NCBI GenBank assembly: GCA_902763615.1
Contig: CACWSX010000037.1
Span: 1 to 49,734, forward strand
Reading direction: 5' to 3'
Source of the DNA: an uncultured Prevotellaceae bacterium
Lineage (GTDB): Bacteria; Bacteroidota; Bacteroidia; Bacteroidales; Bacteroidaceae
Length of the DNA stretch: 49,734 nucleotides
Below are positions 7,993 to 16,568 of this stretch, piece after piece. The stretch's first letter is position 1, and each line of letters starts with the position of its first letter. The notes under the pieces were generated by a model. That model had not been told where the DNA came from, made no database searches, and was given only the letters and a program-made list of their open reading frames with translations. The translations under genes and the position numbers were made by a program.

Positions 7993-9441
7993 ATGAAACG
8001 TGTCATTACCATGCTGCTCATCGCTTGCAGCGCCATTACAACAGCCAGTGCTCAGAAGAAAATCTATCCGAACACGCCCCAAAGAGTCATCAAACAATTA
8101 GAGTACGTGATCAACATTCATGGGCAGAATGAAGGACAGACCTATTCTGTCTCCAAGAACCCCAACACCAACATCATCGAGTCGAAGGAGCGCATCGAGC
8201 CCTTTGCTGCTACGGTGGTCGGCAAGGGCCCTTATCTGTGGAATGTTACCAACGCCTTCAAGGCCGACGAGGAGTACTCTTATCAGTTCCTGCACATCCA
8301 GCCAGGCAATAACCAGCCGTTCTCGCTGCAGGTCGTCACAAGAGACAAATCAACGAGCAAGCACATCGCCATCCGCACGAAGCCCACACAGGAGATGTGG
8401 TACATGGCCTGCAAGAATCCCGAGAATCCCGAACTGCGCGACGTCTATGCCATCGTCTGGGATGTCGACTACGCTGGTCGCAAGCCTACCGAAACGGGCA
8501 GCTATCCGATGAAGGGCACCATCTATATGATCACCTCGCTCCGTCCCGATATCTACGAGAAGAAGATGGAAAGCTCAAAGACGCTCTTCAAGATCGAGGG
8601 CCGCGTGGATGCCAATATCAAGGACTCGCTCTATAATATCTACATCGCCGACTCTTACGACGAGCTCAAGGCCGTTGGCGACGACGACTATGTGGCCTGC
8701 GTACCCGTCATCAACAAGCGCTTCGAATACCAGACCGAGCTCGACCATCCTGTCGTGGGCCGTCTGCGCTGCATCTTCCCCGATGGCGAACTCTGCTCCG
8801 ATTGGATCGACCTCGACTTCGTACCTGGTGAGACCTATCGCATCACCGTCCACAACGGCTGGTATGACGAAGACCAGGACTACGAGCGTCGTGTGGGCCG
8901 TCGCTCAGGAAAGAGCCTGATCAATCGTGTGAAGGTCATCGATAAAGTGGAATTCAAGGATAATCCGTCTGACCCCAACACTGGTGCCAGGGCCATACCC
9001 GTAGCCCCACAGCCGCAATCGTCGTCAAACTGGCAACCCACACCCGAGCAGGAGGCGATATTAAAGCCAAAGGTGGAAATTATCAGAATGAACATCGAGC
9101 AAATCAGAAAGTCATTTGAAACGTTTGAGAATGAGCAATCCCTTCAGCGGTTGAACATGACCTTCGACCAGATCACGAAGAAAAACAAGTTGGTAGACCA
9201 ACAGTGGCAGGACCTTATCAAGACCCTCAAGGGCCTGGATATCCCCAAACTTGCAGAGATGAAGGCGCTGAGCGAATTGTATTCAGGTCTGATCCTGAAG
9301 TTCTACACTGAGCAGAACCAAGCCTTTACCGGGTTCTATAAGTTGCGCGGCTCAATGCCTCAGTCTGGTCAGAAAGCGCAGAAATACGTCAGCGACCTCA
9401 CTGAAAAGTACATGAAAGAAATGAGCAAAATTTTAAGATAA
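7993..9441 (+). CDS. secreted protein with DUF4369-like region
   Basis: The product has 482 residues and a signal peptide (residues 1-20, ending TTASA). Residues ~190-300 resemble the DUF4369-type beta domain common in Bacteroidota envelope proteins (KIEGRVDANIKDSLYNIYIA, later GETYRITVHNGWYDED). The C-terminal ~120 residues are helical and rich in Lys, Glu and Gln. A Pro/Gln/Ser linker lies near residue 340. It starts 7 bases after the anti-sigma-like gene, so it is probably the third gene of that operon and perhaps an output or sensor of the same envelope system. The function is unknown. Confidence 0.65.
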   Translation: MKRVITMLLIACSAITTASAQKKIYPNTPQRVIKQLEYVINIHGQNEGQTYSVSKNPNTNIIESKERIEPFAATVVGKGPYLWNVTNAFKADEEYSYQFLHIQPGNNQPFSLQVVTRDKSTSKHIAIRTKPTQEMWYMACKNPENPELRDVYAIVWDVDYAGRKPTETGSYPMKGTIYMITSLRPDIYEKKMESSKTLFKIEGRVDANIKDSLYNIYIADSYDELKAVGDDDYVACVPVINKRFEYQTELDHPVVGRLRCIFPDGELCSDWIDLDFVPGETYRITVHNGWYDEDQDYERRVGRRSGKSLINRVKVIDKVEFKDNPSDPNTGARAIPVAPQPQSSSNWQPTPEQEAILKPKVEIIRMNIEQIRKSFETFENEQSLQRLNMTFDQITKKNKLVDQQWQDLIKTLKGLDIPKLAEMKALSELYSGLILKFYTEQNQAFTGFYKLRGSMPQSGQKAQKYVSDLTEKYMKEMSKILR

Positions 9442-9620
9442 ACTTGCCGCTTCAGCAGCTGCACGACGCCGACCGCGTCGAGCCGTAGAAGGGACAGTCC
9501 CTTGGGTTACTCGAAAGCCTCTATTCACGACGATTTCCATTTTGGAAACTGTCGTGTTTTTGTTCAGACAAATCGCTGAAAACCATCGTATTTCTGTCCA
9601 CCTCACAACGTGCCTGTCAC

Positions 9621-9656
9621 CTCGTGATGTCCCCTCGTGATGTCCCCTCGTGATGT
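9621..9656 (+). repeat. three 13-bp direct repeats
   Basis: CTCGTGATGT begins at 9621, 9634 and 9647, separated by CCC. The block ends about 45 bases before the orphan -33 box. Confidence 0.75.
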
Positions 9657-9701
9657 AGCAGTGGGATTTTGCTTTTCTAACAGCAGAAAGTGTTTCGTAT
9701 A

Positions 9702-9733
9702 TTTGGCGGTTTCGGAAATAGTTTGTATCTTTG
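9702..9733 (+). promoter_or_regulatory. orphan consensus promoter
   Basis: TTTG (9702-9705), 20 bp and TATCTTTG (9726-9733) form one of the best consensus promoters here, yet no normal gene follows on this strand. Confidence 0.7.
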
Positions 9734-9853
9734 CGGTCGATAAACATATTGTTGAACTTAAACTCAAGAATAGGAATACACAAAAGATGAAGGCTACTTG
9801 CTCAGTCCCGTTCGGGGACGTGAGTTGAGTAGTGACGTCTTTTGCAAACACCC

Positions 9854-9923
9854 GGGGACGGTTCTTTTTTGTTTGACTGATTCCGCTGACGGCGCAGCGG
9901 GTCAAACAGGAAGAACCGTCCCC
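9854..9923. repeat. 70-bp compound hairpin, REP/MITE-like
   Basis: Three nested perfect arm pairs are visible: GGGGACGGTTCTT with AAGAACCGTCCCC, GTTTGAC with GTCAAAC, and CCGCTG with CAGCGG. It lies just after the pheS stop and could end both pheS and the orphan transcript. Dispersed palindromes ending in AACCGTCCCC occur in many bacterial genomes (recollection). Confidence 0.7.
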
Positions 9924-9936
9924 AGTTGTTTGATTC

Positions 9937-10995
9937 TTAGTTGGCAGCTTCGAACTCCTCGAGGAAACGAGTGTCGTTTTCGGAGAACATACGGAGGTCG
10001 GAGACGCGATACTTCAGGTTGGTGATGCGCTCGACACCCATACCGAAGGCGTAGCCCGTGTATTCCTTGGAGTCGATGCCACAGAGCTCGAGTACGTTGG
10101 GATCGACCATTCCACAACCGAGAATCTCCACCCAGCCAGTATGCTTGCAGAAACCGCAGCCTTCACCACCACAGATGAAGCATGAGATGTCCATCTCTGC
10201 AGAAGGCTCTGTGAAGGGGAAATAAGAGGGGCGCAGACGGATCTTGGTGTCGGCACCGAACATCTCCTTGGCGAACGACAGCAGTACCTGCTTGAGGTCG
10301 GTGAACGAGACGTTCTTGTCGATATAGAGTCCTTCCACTTGGTGGAAGAAGCAGTGTGCGCGGGCGGTAATGGCCTCGTTGCGATAGACGCGACCTGGGC
10401 AAATGACGCGGATGGGGGCTGTGAGCTTGCCGTTCTCGTCGTGCATACGCTCCATCACGCGGGCCTGAACCGAAGAGGTGTGTGAGCGCAAGAGGATGTT
10501 CTTCGTGACCTCATCGGGATGCTGGCTGACGAAGAAGGTGTCCTGCATGTCGCGGGCGGGATGATCGGCTGCGAAGTTCATCTTGGTGAACACGTGGAGA
10601 TCGTCTTCCACCTCAGGACCATCAGCGAGGACAAAGCCCATACGCGAGAAGATGTCGATGATTTCGTTGGTGACAATCGTCAGCGGATGGCGCGTACCAA
10701 GCTGGATGGGGTAGGGTGTGCGCGTCAGGTCGATGGTCTCATCGCCACTGTCCTGCGTCTCACATGCCTCACGCAGCTGGTTGATCCGCTCGGTGGCGAG
10801 TGTCTTCAGTTCGTTGATCTTCATGCCAACCGTCTTCTTCTGGTCGGCAGCGACGTTGCGGAAGTCGTTCATCAGGGCGGTAATCTCACCCTTCTTGCTC
10901 AGGTATTTCAGTCGGAGCTGCTCCACTTCGTCAGCGTTCTTGGCGCTTAATTCCTGTACTTCTTTCAGGAGTTCGTCTATCTTATCAAGTATCAT
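9937..10995 (-). CDS. pheS: phenylalanyl-tRNA synthetase alpha subunit
   Basis: The product has 352 residues, close to the usual ~340. The N-terminal coiled coil (about 1-90) binds tRNA. The class II core follows, with GTRHPLTIVTNEIIDIFSRM, motif 2 near FFHQVEGLYID and motif 3 AFGMGVERI. It charges tRNA-Phe together with PheT, which is not in this window. The gene appears monocistronic, with its own -7 box and a long hairpin at the 3' end. Confidence 0.95.
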   Translation of the reverse strand: MILDKIDELLKEVQELSAKNADEVEQLRLKYLSKKGEITALMNDFRNVAADQKKTVGMKINELKTLATERINQLREACETQDSGDETIDLTRTPYPIQLGTRHPLTIVTNEIIDIFSRMGFVLADGPEVEDDLHVFTKMNFAADHPARDMQDTFFVSQHPDEVTKNILLRSHTSSVQARVMERMHDENGKLTAPIRVICPGRVYRNEAITARAHCFFHQVEGLYIDKNVSFTDLKQVLLSFAKEMFGADTKIRLRPSYFPFTEPSAEMDISCFICGGEGCGFCKHTGWVEILGCGMVDPNVLELCGIDSKEYTGYAFGMGVERITNLKYRVSDLRMFSENDTRFLEEFEAAN

Positions 10996-11023
10996 ATCTG
11001 TGTTAAAATTGCAATTTTGCGTG

Positions 11024-11031
11024 CAAAGGTA
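11024..11031 (-). promoter_or_regulatory. -7 element of pheS
   Basis: TACCTTTG on the minus strand lies 29 bases before the pheS ATG. Confidence 0.6.
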
Positions 11032-11095
11032 CTTATTTTTTTAGACAAATGAACAAAAAAATGTGTTTTTATGTATTTATGTTCAAATTTTTAAG

Positions 11096-11103
11096 TAATT
11101 TTG
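11096..11103 (+). promoter_or_regulatory. -7 element before the DUF4348-like gene
   Basis: TAATTTTG fits TAnnTTTG and lies 48 bases before the ATG. It would drive the lipoprotein, murB and MBL genes. Confidence 0.5.
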
Positions 11104-11151
11104 CCCCGAATATTGAGAGAATCCGATGATGACGATTACCAGATTGCATCG

Positions 11152-11991
11152 ATGAGAAAGATTTTTGGTGCGATTTTTGCATGTGTGTTGCTGATGTTCT
11201 CCTGTACGGGAAAGCAGGCGCAGCGGGTGGAGGAGCCGATGACAGACTCTGTAGCAGATACTGTCGACTCCGTGCCGATGGACACACTGGAGCAGTTGCT
11301 TGCGGAAATACCGACTCCAAAAGCGATGGATGAATTATTCGATGACTTCTTCTTCAACTTCGCTGCCAACAAGAAGGTGCAGAAGGCGCGTATCATCTTC
11401 CCCCTGACCGTACATAAGTCCGACAAGGATGAACAGATCGAGAAAAACAAATGGAAGATGGATCGTTTCTTCATGCATCAGGGCTATTATACGCTGATTT
11501 TCAACAACGACGAGCAGATGCAGATGTCGAAGGACACGTCGATTAATCAGGCCATCGTGGAGCGCATCCAACTTAAGAAAAATCAGGTGAAGGACTATGT
11601 CTTTAGCCGCATTCGCGGGGCATGGATGTTGCGAGAGATCAGGGAAATGAAGATTGATGATAATATCAATGCCTCGTTTCTAGCCTTTTATCAGAAGTTC
11701 GTGACTGACAAGGCTTTCCAGGTGAAGAGCCTCAATTCGCTGGTGAAGTTTGTGGGACCCGATCCTGACGATGACTACAATATGATGGAGGGTCTGATCA
11801 CGCCCGATACGTGGGAGGCTTTCGCACCGCAATTGCCATCGAAGACGATCTATAATATTATCTATGGGGAACCAAAGTCGGTGGGTAATGAGAAGATCTT
11901 CATCCTGCGGGGTATCTCCAACGGACAGGAACTGGAACTGCGTTTCAAGAAGGTTGGCGAGCGCTGGCTGCTGATGAAAATGATGACTTAA
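11152..11991 (+). CDS. DUF4348-like lipoprotein
   Basis: The product has 279 residues. A lipoprotein signal peptide ends LLMFSC (lipidated Cys at 18). A short linker rich in Asp, Ser and Val follows, then one globular domain with MDELFDDFFFNFAANKKVQK and a C-terminal LRFKKVGERWLLMKM. This resembles the DUF4348 lipoproteins of Bacteroidales, whose function is unknown. I chose the Met at 11152 because it directly precedes the signal peptide. The TAA stop shares one base with the murB ATG, so the two genes are co-transcribed. Confidence 0.75.
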   Translation: MRKIFGAIFACVLLMFSCTGKQAQRVEEPMTDSVADTVDSVPMDTLEQLLAEIPTPKAMDELFDDFFFNFAANKKVQKARIIFPLTVHKSDKDEQIEKNKWKMDRFFMHQGYYTLIFNNDEQMQMSKDTSINQAIVERIQLKKNQVKDYVFSRIRGAWMLREIREMKIDDNINASFLAFYQKFVTDKAFQVKSLNSLVKFVGPDPDDDYNMMEGLITPDTWEAFAPQLPSKTIYNIIYGEPKSVGNEKIFILRGISNGQELELRFKKVGERWLLMKMMT

Positions 11992-12992
11992 TGAGAGATA
12001 TCAGGGATTTTAATCTGAAAGAACATAATACATTTGGCATTGATGCCAAGTGCAGTCGCTTTTTGGAGTATGAGAGTGTCGACGAGGCACTGGAAGTGGC
12101 TGAGATCCTGCGTGAGACGGCTATACCTTATATTATAATAGGAGGCGGCAGCAATTTGTTGTTGACGAAGGATTTTGAGGGTATCGTGGTGCACTCGGCC
12201 ATGAAGGGTGTGTCTTTCGGCAACCGCGAGATGTGCTGTGGTAGCGGTGAGGTGTGGGACGATATGGTGGCGTTGAGCATCCGCCGCGGCCTCTATGGCA
12301 TGGAGAACCTTTCGCTGATACCTGGTGATGTAGGGGCTTCGGCCGTGCAGAATATCGGCGCCTACGGCGTCGAGATAAAGGATATGTTGCTTGAACTGGA
12401 TGCGGTGGAAATCGCAACGGGCGAGGTGCGCACCATTGGAAATGCAGACTGTGTGTATGCCTATCGTCAGAGTCGGTTTAAGAAAGACTGGAAGAACAAA
12501 TATCTGATCACCTCGGTGACCTATCTGTTGAAGAAAACCTTTGCGCCCCGTCTCGATTACGGAAATATCCGTGAGGAACTGTGGCGGAGAGGCTTTGGAG
12601 ACCCAACGCCCCAACAACTTAGGGATACTATTATTGCAATACGCGAGGCAAAGTTGCCAGATCCGAAGGTGACGGGTAATGCGGGCAGTTTTTTTATGAA
12701 CCCCATCGTGAGCCGTGAGACCTATAAGCTGCTGGCCAAGCAATATGAGGGGATGCCCCATTATGACGTGGACAACGGTCATGTGAAGATACCCGCAGGC
12801 TGGATGATCGACCAGTGCGGCTGGAAAGGAAAATCGTTAGGGCATGCGGGCGTGCACGACAAGCAGGCACTGGTGCTTGTGAATCTTGGTGGTGCAACGG
12901 GTGCGGAGATCGTGGCGCTTTGTGAAGCGATACAGAAGGATGTCATGGCGAAATTCGGAATCGAGATTCATCCCGAAGTAAATATTGTTTGA
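11991..12992 (+). CDS. murB: UDP-N-acetylenolpyruvoylglucosamine reductase
   Basis: The product has 333 residues. It reduces the enolpyruvyl group of UDP-GlcNAc-enolpyruvate with NADPH and FAD in peptidoglycan synthesis. FAD-binding motifs are IIIGGGSNLL near residue 50 and GDVGASAVQNIGAYG near 110. The catalytic Ser lies in GNAGSFFMNP near residue 230, and the C-terminus carries the usual Glu in EIHPEVNIV. Length and the YAYRQSRFK segment fit type I MurB. It overlaps the lipoprotein gene by one base. Confidence 0.95.
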   Translation: MRDIRDFNLKEHNTFGIDAKCSRFLEYESVDEALEVAEILRETAIPYIIIGGGSNLLLTKDFEGIVVHSAMKGVSFGNREMCCGSGEVWDDMVALSIRRGLYGMENLSLIPGDVGASAVQNIGAYGVEIKDMLLELDAVEIATGEVRTIGNADCVYAYRQSRFKKDWKNKYLITSVTYLLKKTFAPRLDYGNIREELWRRGFGDPTPQQLRDTIIAIREAKLPDPKVTGNAGSFFMNPIVSRETYKLLAKQYEGMPHYDVDNGHVKIPAGWMIDQCGWKGKSLGHAGVHDKQALVLVNLGGATGAEIVALCEAIQKDVMAKFGIEIHPEVNIV

Positions 12993-13021
12993 GGAGAGAA
13001 GGAGTAAGGAGAGAAGGAGTG
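12993..13021 (+). repeat. 15-bp tandem duplication before the MBL gene
   Basis: GGAGAGAAGGAGT occurs twice in the murB-MBL gap, two bases apart. The purine-rich unit looks Shine-Dalgarno-like. Confidence 0.65.
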
Positions 13022-13023
13022 AT

Positions 13024-13785
13024 ATGAAATTGACGTTTTTGGGAACGGGAACATCGTGTGGCGTGCCGGTTATCGGATGCCAATGTGAGGTCTGTCAGAG
13101 CATAGATCCCAAGGATAAGCGTACCCGTTGCTCGGCGCTGGTGGAAACAGACGAGACACGCCTGCTCATCGACTGCGGACCAGACTTCCGTCAGCAGATT
13201 CTGCCTCAGCCCTTCCGGAAAATAGACGGCATCTTGATTACACATGCCCATTATGACCACATGGGGGGTATGGATGATATAAGGCCTTATTGTCAGTTTG
13301 GTGAGATCAACGTGTATGCTGACCCTACGGCTTGTCAGGGGATGCTGCAGATGCTGCCGTATTGCTTCGCAGAGAATCGTTATCCTGGTGTGCCTGCCAT
13401 CGGACTCCATGAGATTCTGCCTCACGAGCCGCTTTGTATTGGTGATATCGAGATTATACCCTTTGTGGTGATGCACGGTAAGTTGCCCATCATGGGCTAT
13501 CGTATCGGTAAACTAGCGTATATCACGGATATGAAAACGATGGATGAGGGAGAGATGCGCTATCTGGAAGGTACGGAGTTGTTGGTGGTTAATGCGCTGC
13601 GCTTCGACAAACCCCATCATGCCCATCAATTGGTGGACGATGCCATCGCATTTGCCAGAAGAGTGGGGGCGAAGCAGACTTATCTAATCCATTCCTGTCA
13701 TGATATCGGACGTCATGAGGTGGTGAATCAGAAATTGCCGTCGGAAATCCAGTTGGCTTATGACGGACAAACGGTGATTTTTTAG
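13024..13785 (+). CDS. MBL-fold metal-dependent hydrolase
   Basis: The product has 253 residues. The metallo-beta-lactamase signature THAHYDHMGG lies at about residues 75-84. Further ligands are likely in YITD near 160 and LIHSCHD near 225. The N-terminus TFLGTGTSCGVPVIGCQCEVC, with paired Cys residues, resembles PhnP-like phosphodiesterases. The substrate cannot be assigned. I chose the ATG at 13024 because an earlier in-frame start adds only purine-rich repeat sequence. It follows murB by 31 bases and is probably in its operon. Confidence 0.85.
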   Translation: MKLTFLGTGTSCGVPVIGCQCEVCQSIDPKDKRTRCSALVETDETRLLIDCGPDFRQQILPQPFRKIDGILITHAHYDHMGGMDDIRPYCQFGEINVYADPTACQGMLQMLPYCFAENRYPGVPAIGLHEILPHEPLCIGDIEIIPFVVMHGKLPIMGYRIGKLAYITDMKTMDEGEMRYLEGTELLVVNALRFDKPHHAHQLVDDAIAFARRVGAKQTYLIHSCHDIGRHEVVNQKLPSEIQLAYDGQTVIF

Positions 13786-13879
13786 TAGGATAGAGGCCGA
13801 AAAAGGGCTTTTACGGCTAAAAAACGTTAAATTTAGAGACTTTTTTGGGGAAAAGCTTGGAAGGAATCGATTATAATCG

Positions 13880-13957
13880 TATCTTTGCAGTGTGTTTTTC
13901 ATAGTATTAGATTTAAGGTTAACAAAGGTTGGGGCTCAGCGGAGCCCCGTTTTTTTT
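13880..13957 (+). ncRNA. candidate small RNA with its own promoter and terminator
   Basis: TATCTTTG at 13880-13887 is followed about 45 bases later by a perfect hairpin (GGGGCTC, AGCG loop, GAGCCCC at 13931-13948) and eight T bases. The predicted transcript, about 13893-13957, holds no meaningful ORF. It matches no RNA family I know. The hairpin could also just terminate the MBL transcript, but that would not explain the promoter. Confidence 0.5.
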
Positions 13958-14234
13958 ACCTTTTTTTCTTGGATTTCTTACCGAAAAGCCCCTTGTAATT
14001 CTTCATTAATTTACGTACGACGAGGAAGATGTCGATAGCCGTCACGCTGTTAGCAATCAATCCTGAGATATAATCGCCCTTGGTGTTGCCCTCGCGCTTG
14101 ATGAAGGTCTGATTCCATAATGAAGTAAACTTCGTATTGTCGTCCTGTATCTGGCTGATCAGCTCTTCCTTGCGGAGACGGATCTCTTCAAGGGTACGGA
14201 ATTCTTGGGTAGGATGCTTTTTAATGGGAAGCAT
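13956..14234 (-). CDS. hypothetical protein of the YtxH/holin-like operon
   Basis: The product has 92 residues. It has an N-terminal charged helix (FRTLEEIRLRKEELISQIQD), a central hydrophobic helix (about 58-78) and a strongly basic tail (GKKSKKKR). It lies third after a YtxH-like and a holin-X-like gene, with a 31-base gap. The trio suggests a small membrane-associated envelope module. The function is unknown. Confidence 0.6.
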   Translation of the reverse strand: MLPIKKHPTQEFRTLEEIRLRKEELISQIQDDNTKFTSLWNQTFIKREGNTKGDYISGLIANSVTAIDIFLVVRKLMKNYKGLFGKKSKKKR

Positions 14235-14265
14235 AATTTAGAGGTGAGAGGTAAGAGGAATGTTT

Positions 14266-14616
14266 TTACTTGCTGAGGAGGAGACCTGCGAGGAAGTGTA
14301 CGAGCGGCTTCTCGATCCAAGGCTTGCGGAAGATGACGAAAAGGATGAAGATGAGCAGATGGACGGCTCCCACAATCAGGAACGCCTTAGTCATCCCCAT
14401 GAAGTTGGAGAGCCAGAAGGCGAGGGCGAATGAGAAATACATCACCACTGCCACGATGATGAGGATAAAGATGAGAGCCAAAGTGGCCGCCTTCATCAAG
14501 CGCACCACCTTGTCGATCACGTCCAGCTTCAAATATTCAGTCTGAAGTCCTAGATAATGTTTGAGCACCTCGATGAGCTGCGCAATCGTCTCAACATTCT
14601 TGTCACTCGACAGCAT
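14266..14616 (-). CDS. holin-X-like (PF07332-type) membrane protein
   Basis: The product has 116 residues. An amphipathic N-terminus is followed by two membrane segments (about 43-70 and 78-98) and a short charged C-terminus, the layout of the so-called phage holin / Actinobacterial Holin-X family. In chromosomal operons with YtxH proteins this is probably a membrane or stress protein rather than a phage holin; that is inference. It starts 11 bases after the YtxH-like gene. Confidence 0.7.
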   Translation of the reverse strand: MLSSDKNVETIAQLIEVLKHYLGLQTEYLKLDVIDKVVRLMKAATLALIFILIIVAVVMYFSFALAFWLSNFMGMTKAFLIVGAVHLLIFILFVIFRKPWIEKPLVHFLAGLLLSK

Positions 14617-14627
14617 TGAAAATGGAT

Positions 14628-14840
14628 TTATTCTTCTTCGGTAGCATCCTCGATGTCGTCAACCAAGTCGACCACTTCCTTGCGGCTGAGCTTGATGTTG
14701 TGCTTCTTCATGAAGTCCTCTACGGCATCAGTAATCTTTACGCGAGTGTCTGATCCTTTCTCCGGAGCCATGAGTATGCCCAGAGCAGCGCCGGCGATGG
14801 CACCGCCGAGGAATGCGCTTAAATAACCTAAACTCTTCAT
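14628..14840 (-). CDS. YtxH-domain protein
   Basis: The product has 70 residues. A glycine-rich membrane segment (YLSAFLGGAIAGAALGILMA, about 5-24) is followed by APEKGSDTR and an acidic helical tail, the usual YtxH pattern. The family is linked to general stress and envelope roles, but the mechanism is unknown. It is the first gene of a three-gene operon. A -7 box (TATATTTG, 14880-14887 on the minus strand) lies upstream. Confidence 0.8.
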   Translation of the reverse strand: MKSLGYLSAFLGGAIAGAALGILMAPEKGSDTRVKITDAVEDFMKKHNIKLSRKEVVDLVDDIEDATEEE

Positions 14841-14879
14841 ACTTAATAATATTTGAATAAAACAATTGTTTCAGATGTG

Positions 14880-14887
14880 CAAATATA
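14880..14887 (-). promoter_or_regulatory. -7 element of the YtxH operon
   Basis: TATATTTG on the minus strand lies 39 bases before the ATG. Confidence 0.6.
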
Positions 14888-15055
14888 CGCATTAATTTTG
14901 AAAAAAACATAAATTTGCGCATTTTTTTTTGCAAAAATGCTATTTATTCCTTTATTTAACAAACTTTATGCAGTTTTTTTTCGTCATTTTGCGCAAGATT
15001 TTGTAATTTCGCAGCAAATATTTGAATTTAAGTATAACATTAATAAAAAACAAAG

Positions 15056-15556
15056 ATGAAAAAGTACACCGTTTTATGCGCAGGTCTGTGCCTGGCATTG
15101 GCTTTTACAAGTTGTAAATCAAGTGAGAGTGCCTACAAGAAAGCTTACGAAAAGGCAAAACAGTATGACACTCAGACCGCTCAGCAGCAGGCTGCTCAGC
15201 CGGTAGAGACCTCAACGGCTGTTGTGGCTCCCGTTCAGACAAGACCTGCTAATGATACCCGTGTGACAGACAATGCAGACAACGTGTCTGTTCGTCAGGA
15301 GCGCGTGTCAATGGTTAGCGGTAACGGTTTGAAGGCTTTCAGCGTGGTTGTTGGCTCCTTCGGCTTGGTTACAAACGCAGAGGGTCTGCAGCAGCGCCTC
15401 CGCGATGCCGGCTACGATGCACAGATTGTAAAGAACGAGGATCGCAATATGTATCGTGTGATTGCTGCCACCTTCGACAATAAAGCAGATGCAGCCCGCA
15501 GCCGTGATCAGTTGCGTGCAACCTATGCCGACGCCTGGCTGCTTTCTAACCAGTAA
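15056..15556 (+). CDS. SPOR-domain lipoprotein
   Basis: The product has 166 residues. The lipoprotein signal ends LAFTSC (Cys at 20). A Gln/Ala/Val-rich linker covers about 35-90. A SPOR domain covers about 90-166 (FSVVVGSFGLVTNAEGLQQR, then YRVIAATFDNKADAARSRDQ). SPOR domains bind denuded septal peptidoglycan, so a role in the envelope or cell division is likely. ruvX follows 5 bases later. Confidence 0.85.
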   Translation: MKKYTVLCAGLCLALAFTSCKSSESAYKKAYEKAKQYDTQTAQQQAAQPVETSTAVVAPVQTRPANDTRVTDNADNVSVRQERVSMVSGNGLKAFSVVVGSFGLVTNAEGLQQRLRDAGYDAQIVKNEDRNMYRVIAATFDNKADAARSRDQLRATYADAWLLSNQ

Positions 15557-15561
15557 GCACA

Positions 15562-15975
15562 TTGGCGCGGATTCTTTCCATTGACTACGGTAAGAAACGT
15601 ACCGGATTAGCAGTCACCGACCCTCTTCAGCTGATAGCAGGAGGGCTGGCGACTGTTTCTACATCGGAGCTGTTCGACTGGTTGAAGACCTATCTGGCCA
15701 AGGAACCCGTAGAGCGTATCGTGATCGGTGAGCCCCGACAGCCTAACGGGCAGCCGAGTGAGAACCTCGAACGCGTGCAGCAATTTGTGAACCGTTGGCG
15801 TAAGGCTGTGCCTGAGGTGCCTATCGAATTCTACGATGAGCGATTCACCTCTGTGCTGGCGCATCAGGCGATGCTCGACGGCGGTCTGAAGAAGAAGGCT
15901 CGTCAGGACAAGGCCCTTGTCGATGAAATCTCTGCAACTATCATCCTCGAGGATTATCTCCGCAGCCGAAAATAA
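15562..15975 (+). CDS. ruvX: RuvX/YqgF-family nuclease
   Basis: The product has 137 residues. The RNase H-like fold shows [13 protein letters not shown] at the start, [10 protein letters not shown] near 54, YDERFTS near 93 and the final acidic motif [13 protein letters not shown]. The family is implicated in pre-16S rRNA 5' end maturation and was first called a Holliday-junction resolvase. The start is TTG at 15562, because the first conserved strand begins at the third residue and no ATG lies between it and the previous stop. Confidence 0.9.
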   Translation: MARILSIDYGKKRTGLAVTDPLQLIAGGLATVSTSELFDWLKTYLAKEPVERIVIGEPRQPNGQPSENLERVQQFVNRWRKAVPEVPIEFYDERFTSVLAHQAMLDGGLKKKARQDKALVDEISATIILEDYLRSRK

Positions 15976-16007
15976 TTATCAATTGTCTATTTCAATTATC
16001 AGTTCAA

Positions 16008-16568
16008 ATGATTCTACCTATTTATATATATGGACAGCCTGTGCTTCGGAAGGTGGGCGAGGACATCACAGCCGACTATCCCGATCTGAAGCAGTTGATT
16101 GTCGATATGTGGGAGACGCTGGCGGAGTCGGAGGGTATTGGCTTGGCAGCACCTCAGATAGGCAAGGCTATCCGATTGTCGGTAATCGACTTGGATGTGA
16201 TTTCTGACGATCTGCCTGAATATAAGGGCTTCCGACAGGTATATATCAATCCGCATATTGTCGAGTACGACGAGTCGAAGACGGACACCTCGGAGGAGGG
16301 CTGCCTGTCACTACCTGCCATCCACGAGAAGGTGGTGCGCCCCACGCGTATCCGTGTGGAATGGGATGATGAGGATTTCCAGCATCATGACGAGTGGATA
16401 GAAGGCTACCTTGCTCGAGTGATGCAGCATGAGTTTGACCACCTTGACGGAAAGATGTTCGTTGATCGTATCTCTCCACTTCGTAAGCAGTTGATTAAGA
16501 GTAAGTTGGCTGCGTTGTTAAAGGGCCGCTATCGTTGTGGTTACCGAACGAAACCCGTTAAGAGATAA
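16008..16568 (+). CDS. def: peptide deformylase
   Basis: The product has 186 residues. It removes the formyl group from N-terminal Met. All three motifs are present: GIGLAAPQ (43-50), EEGCLSLP (96-103, metal Cys at 99) and HEFDH (141-145, two metal His and catalytic Glu). The stop codon lies inside a perfect inverted repeat that also contains the start of the next gene, 3 bases downstream. Confidence 0.95.
   Translation: MILPIYIYGQPVLRKVGEDITADYPDLKQLIVDMWETLAESEGIGLAAPQIGKAIRLSVIDLDVISDDLPEYKGFRQVYINPHIVEYDESKTDTSEEGCLSLPAIHEKVVRPTRIRVEWDDEDFQHHDEWIEGYLARVMQHEFDHLDGKMFVDRISPLRKQLIKSKLAALLKGRYRCGYRTKPVKR

Larger units (their letters stand above)
9442..9936. other. 495-bp region with promoter and structured repeats but no clear gene
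   Basis: It contains three 13-bp direct repeats (9621-9656), a consensus promoter (9702-9733), a 13-residue frame (9787-9828) that overlaps a hairpin, and a long compound hairpin (9854-9923). No longer plausible gene starts after the promoter; pheS lies on the other strand. Confidence 0.7.

Noticed and set aside
14266-14616. Holin-like gene as evidence for a prophage
   Set aside because: It sits in a chromosomal trio with a YtxH-type gene, and no other phage gene is nearby.
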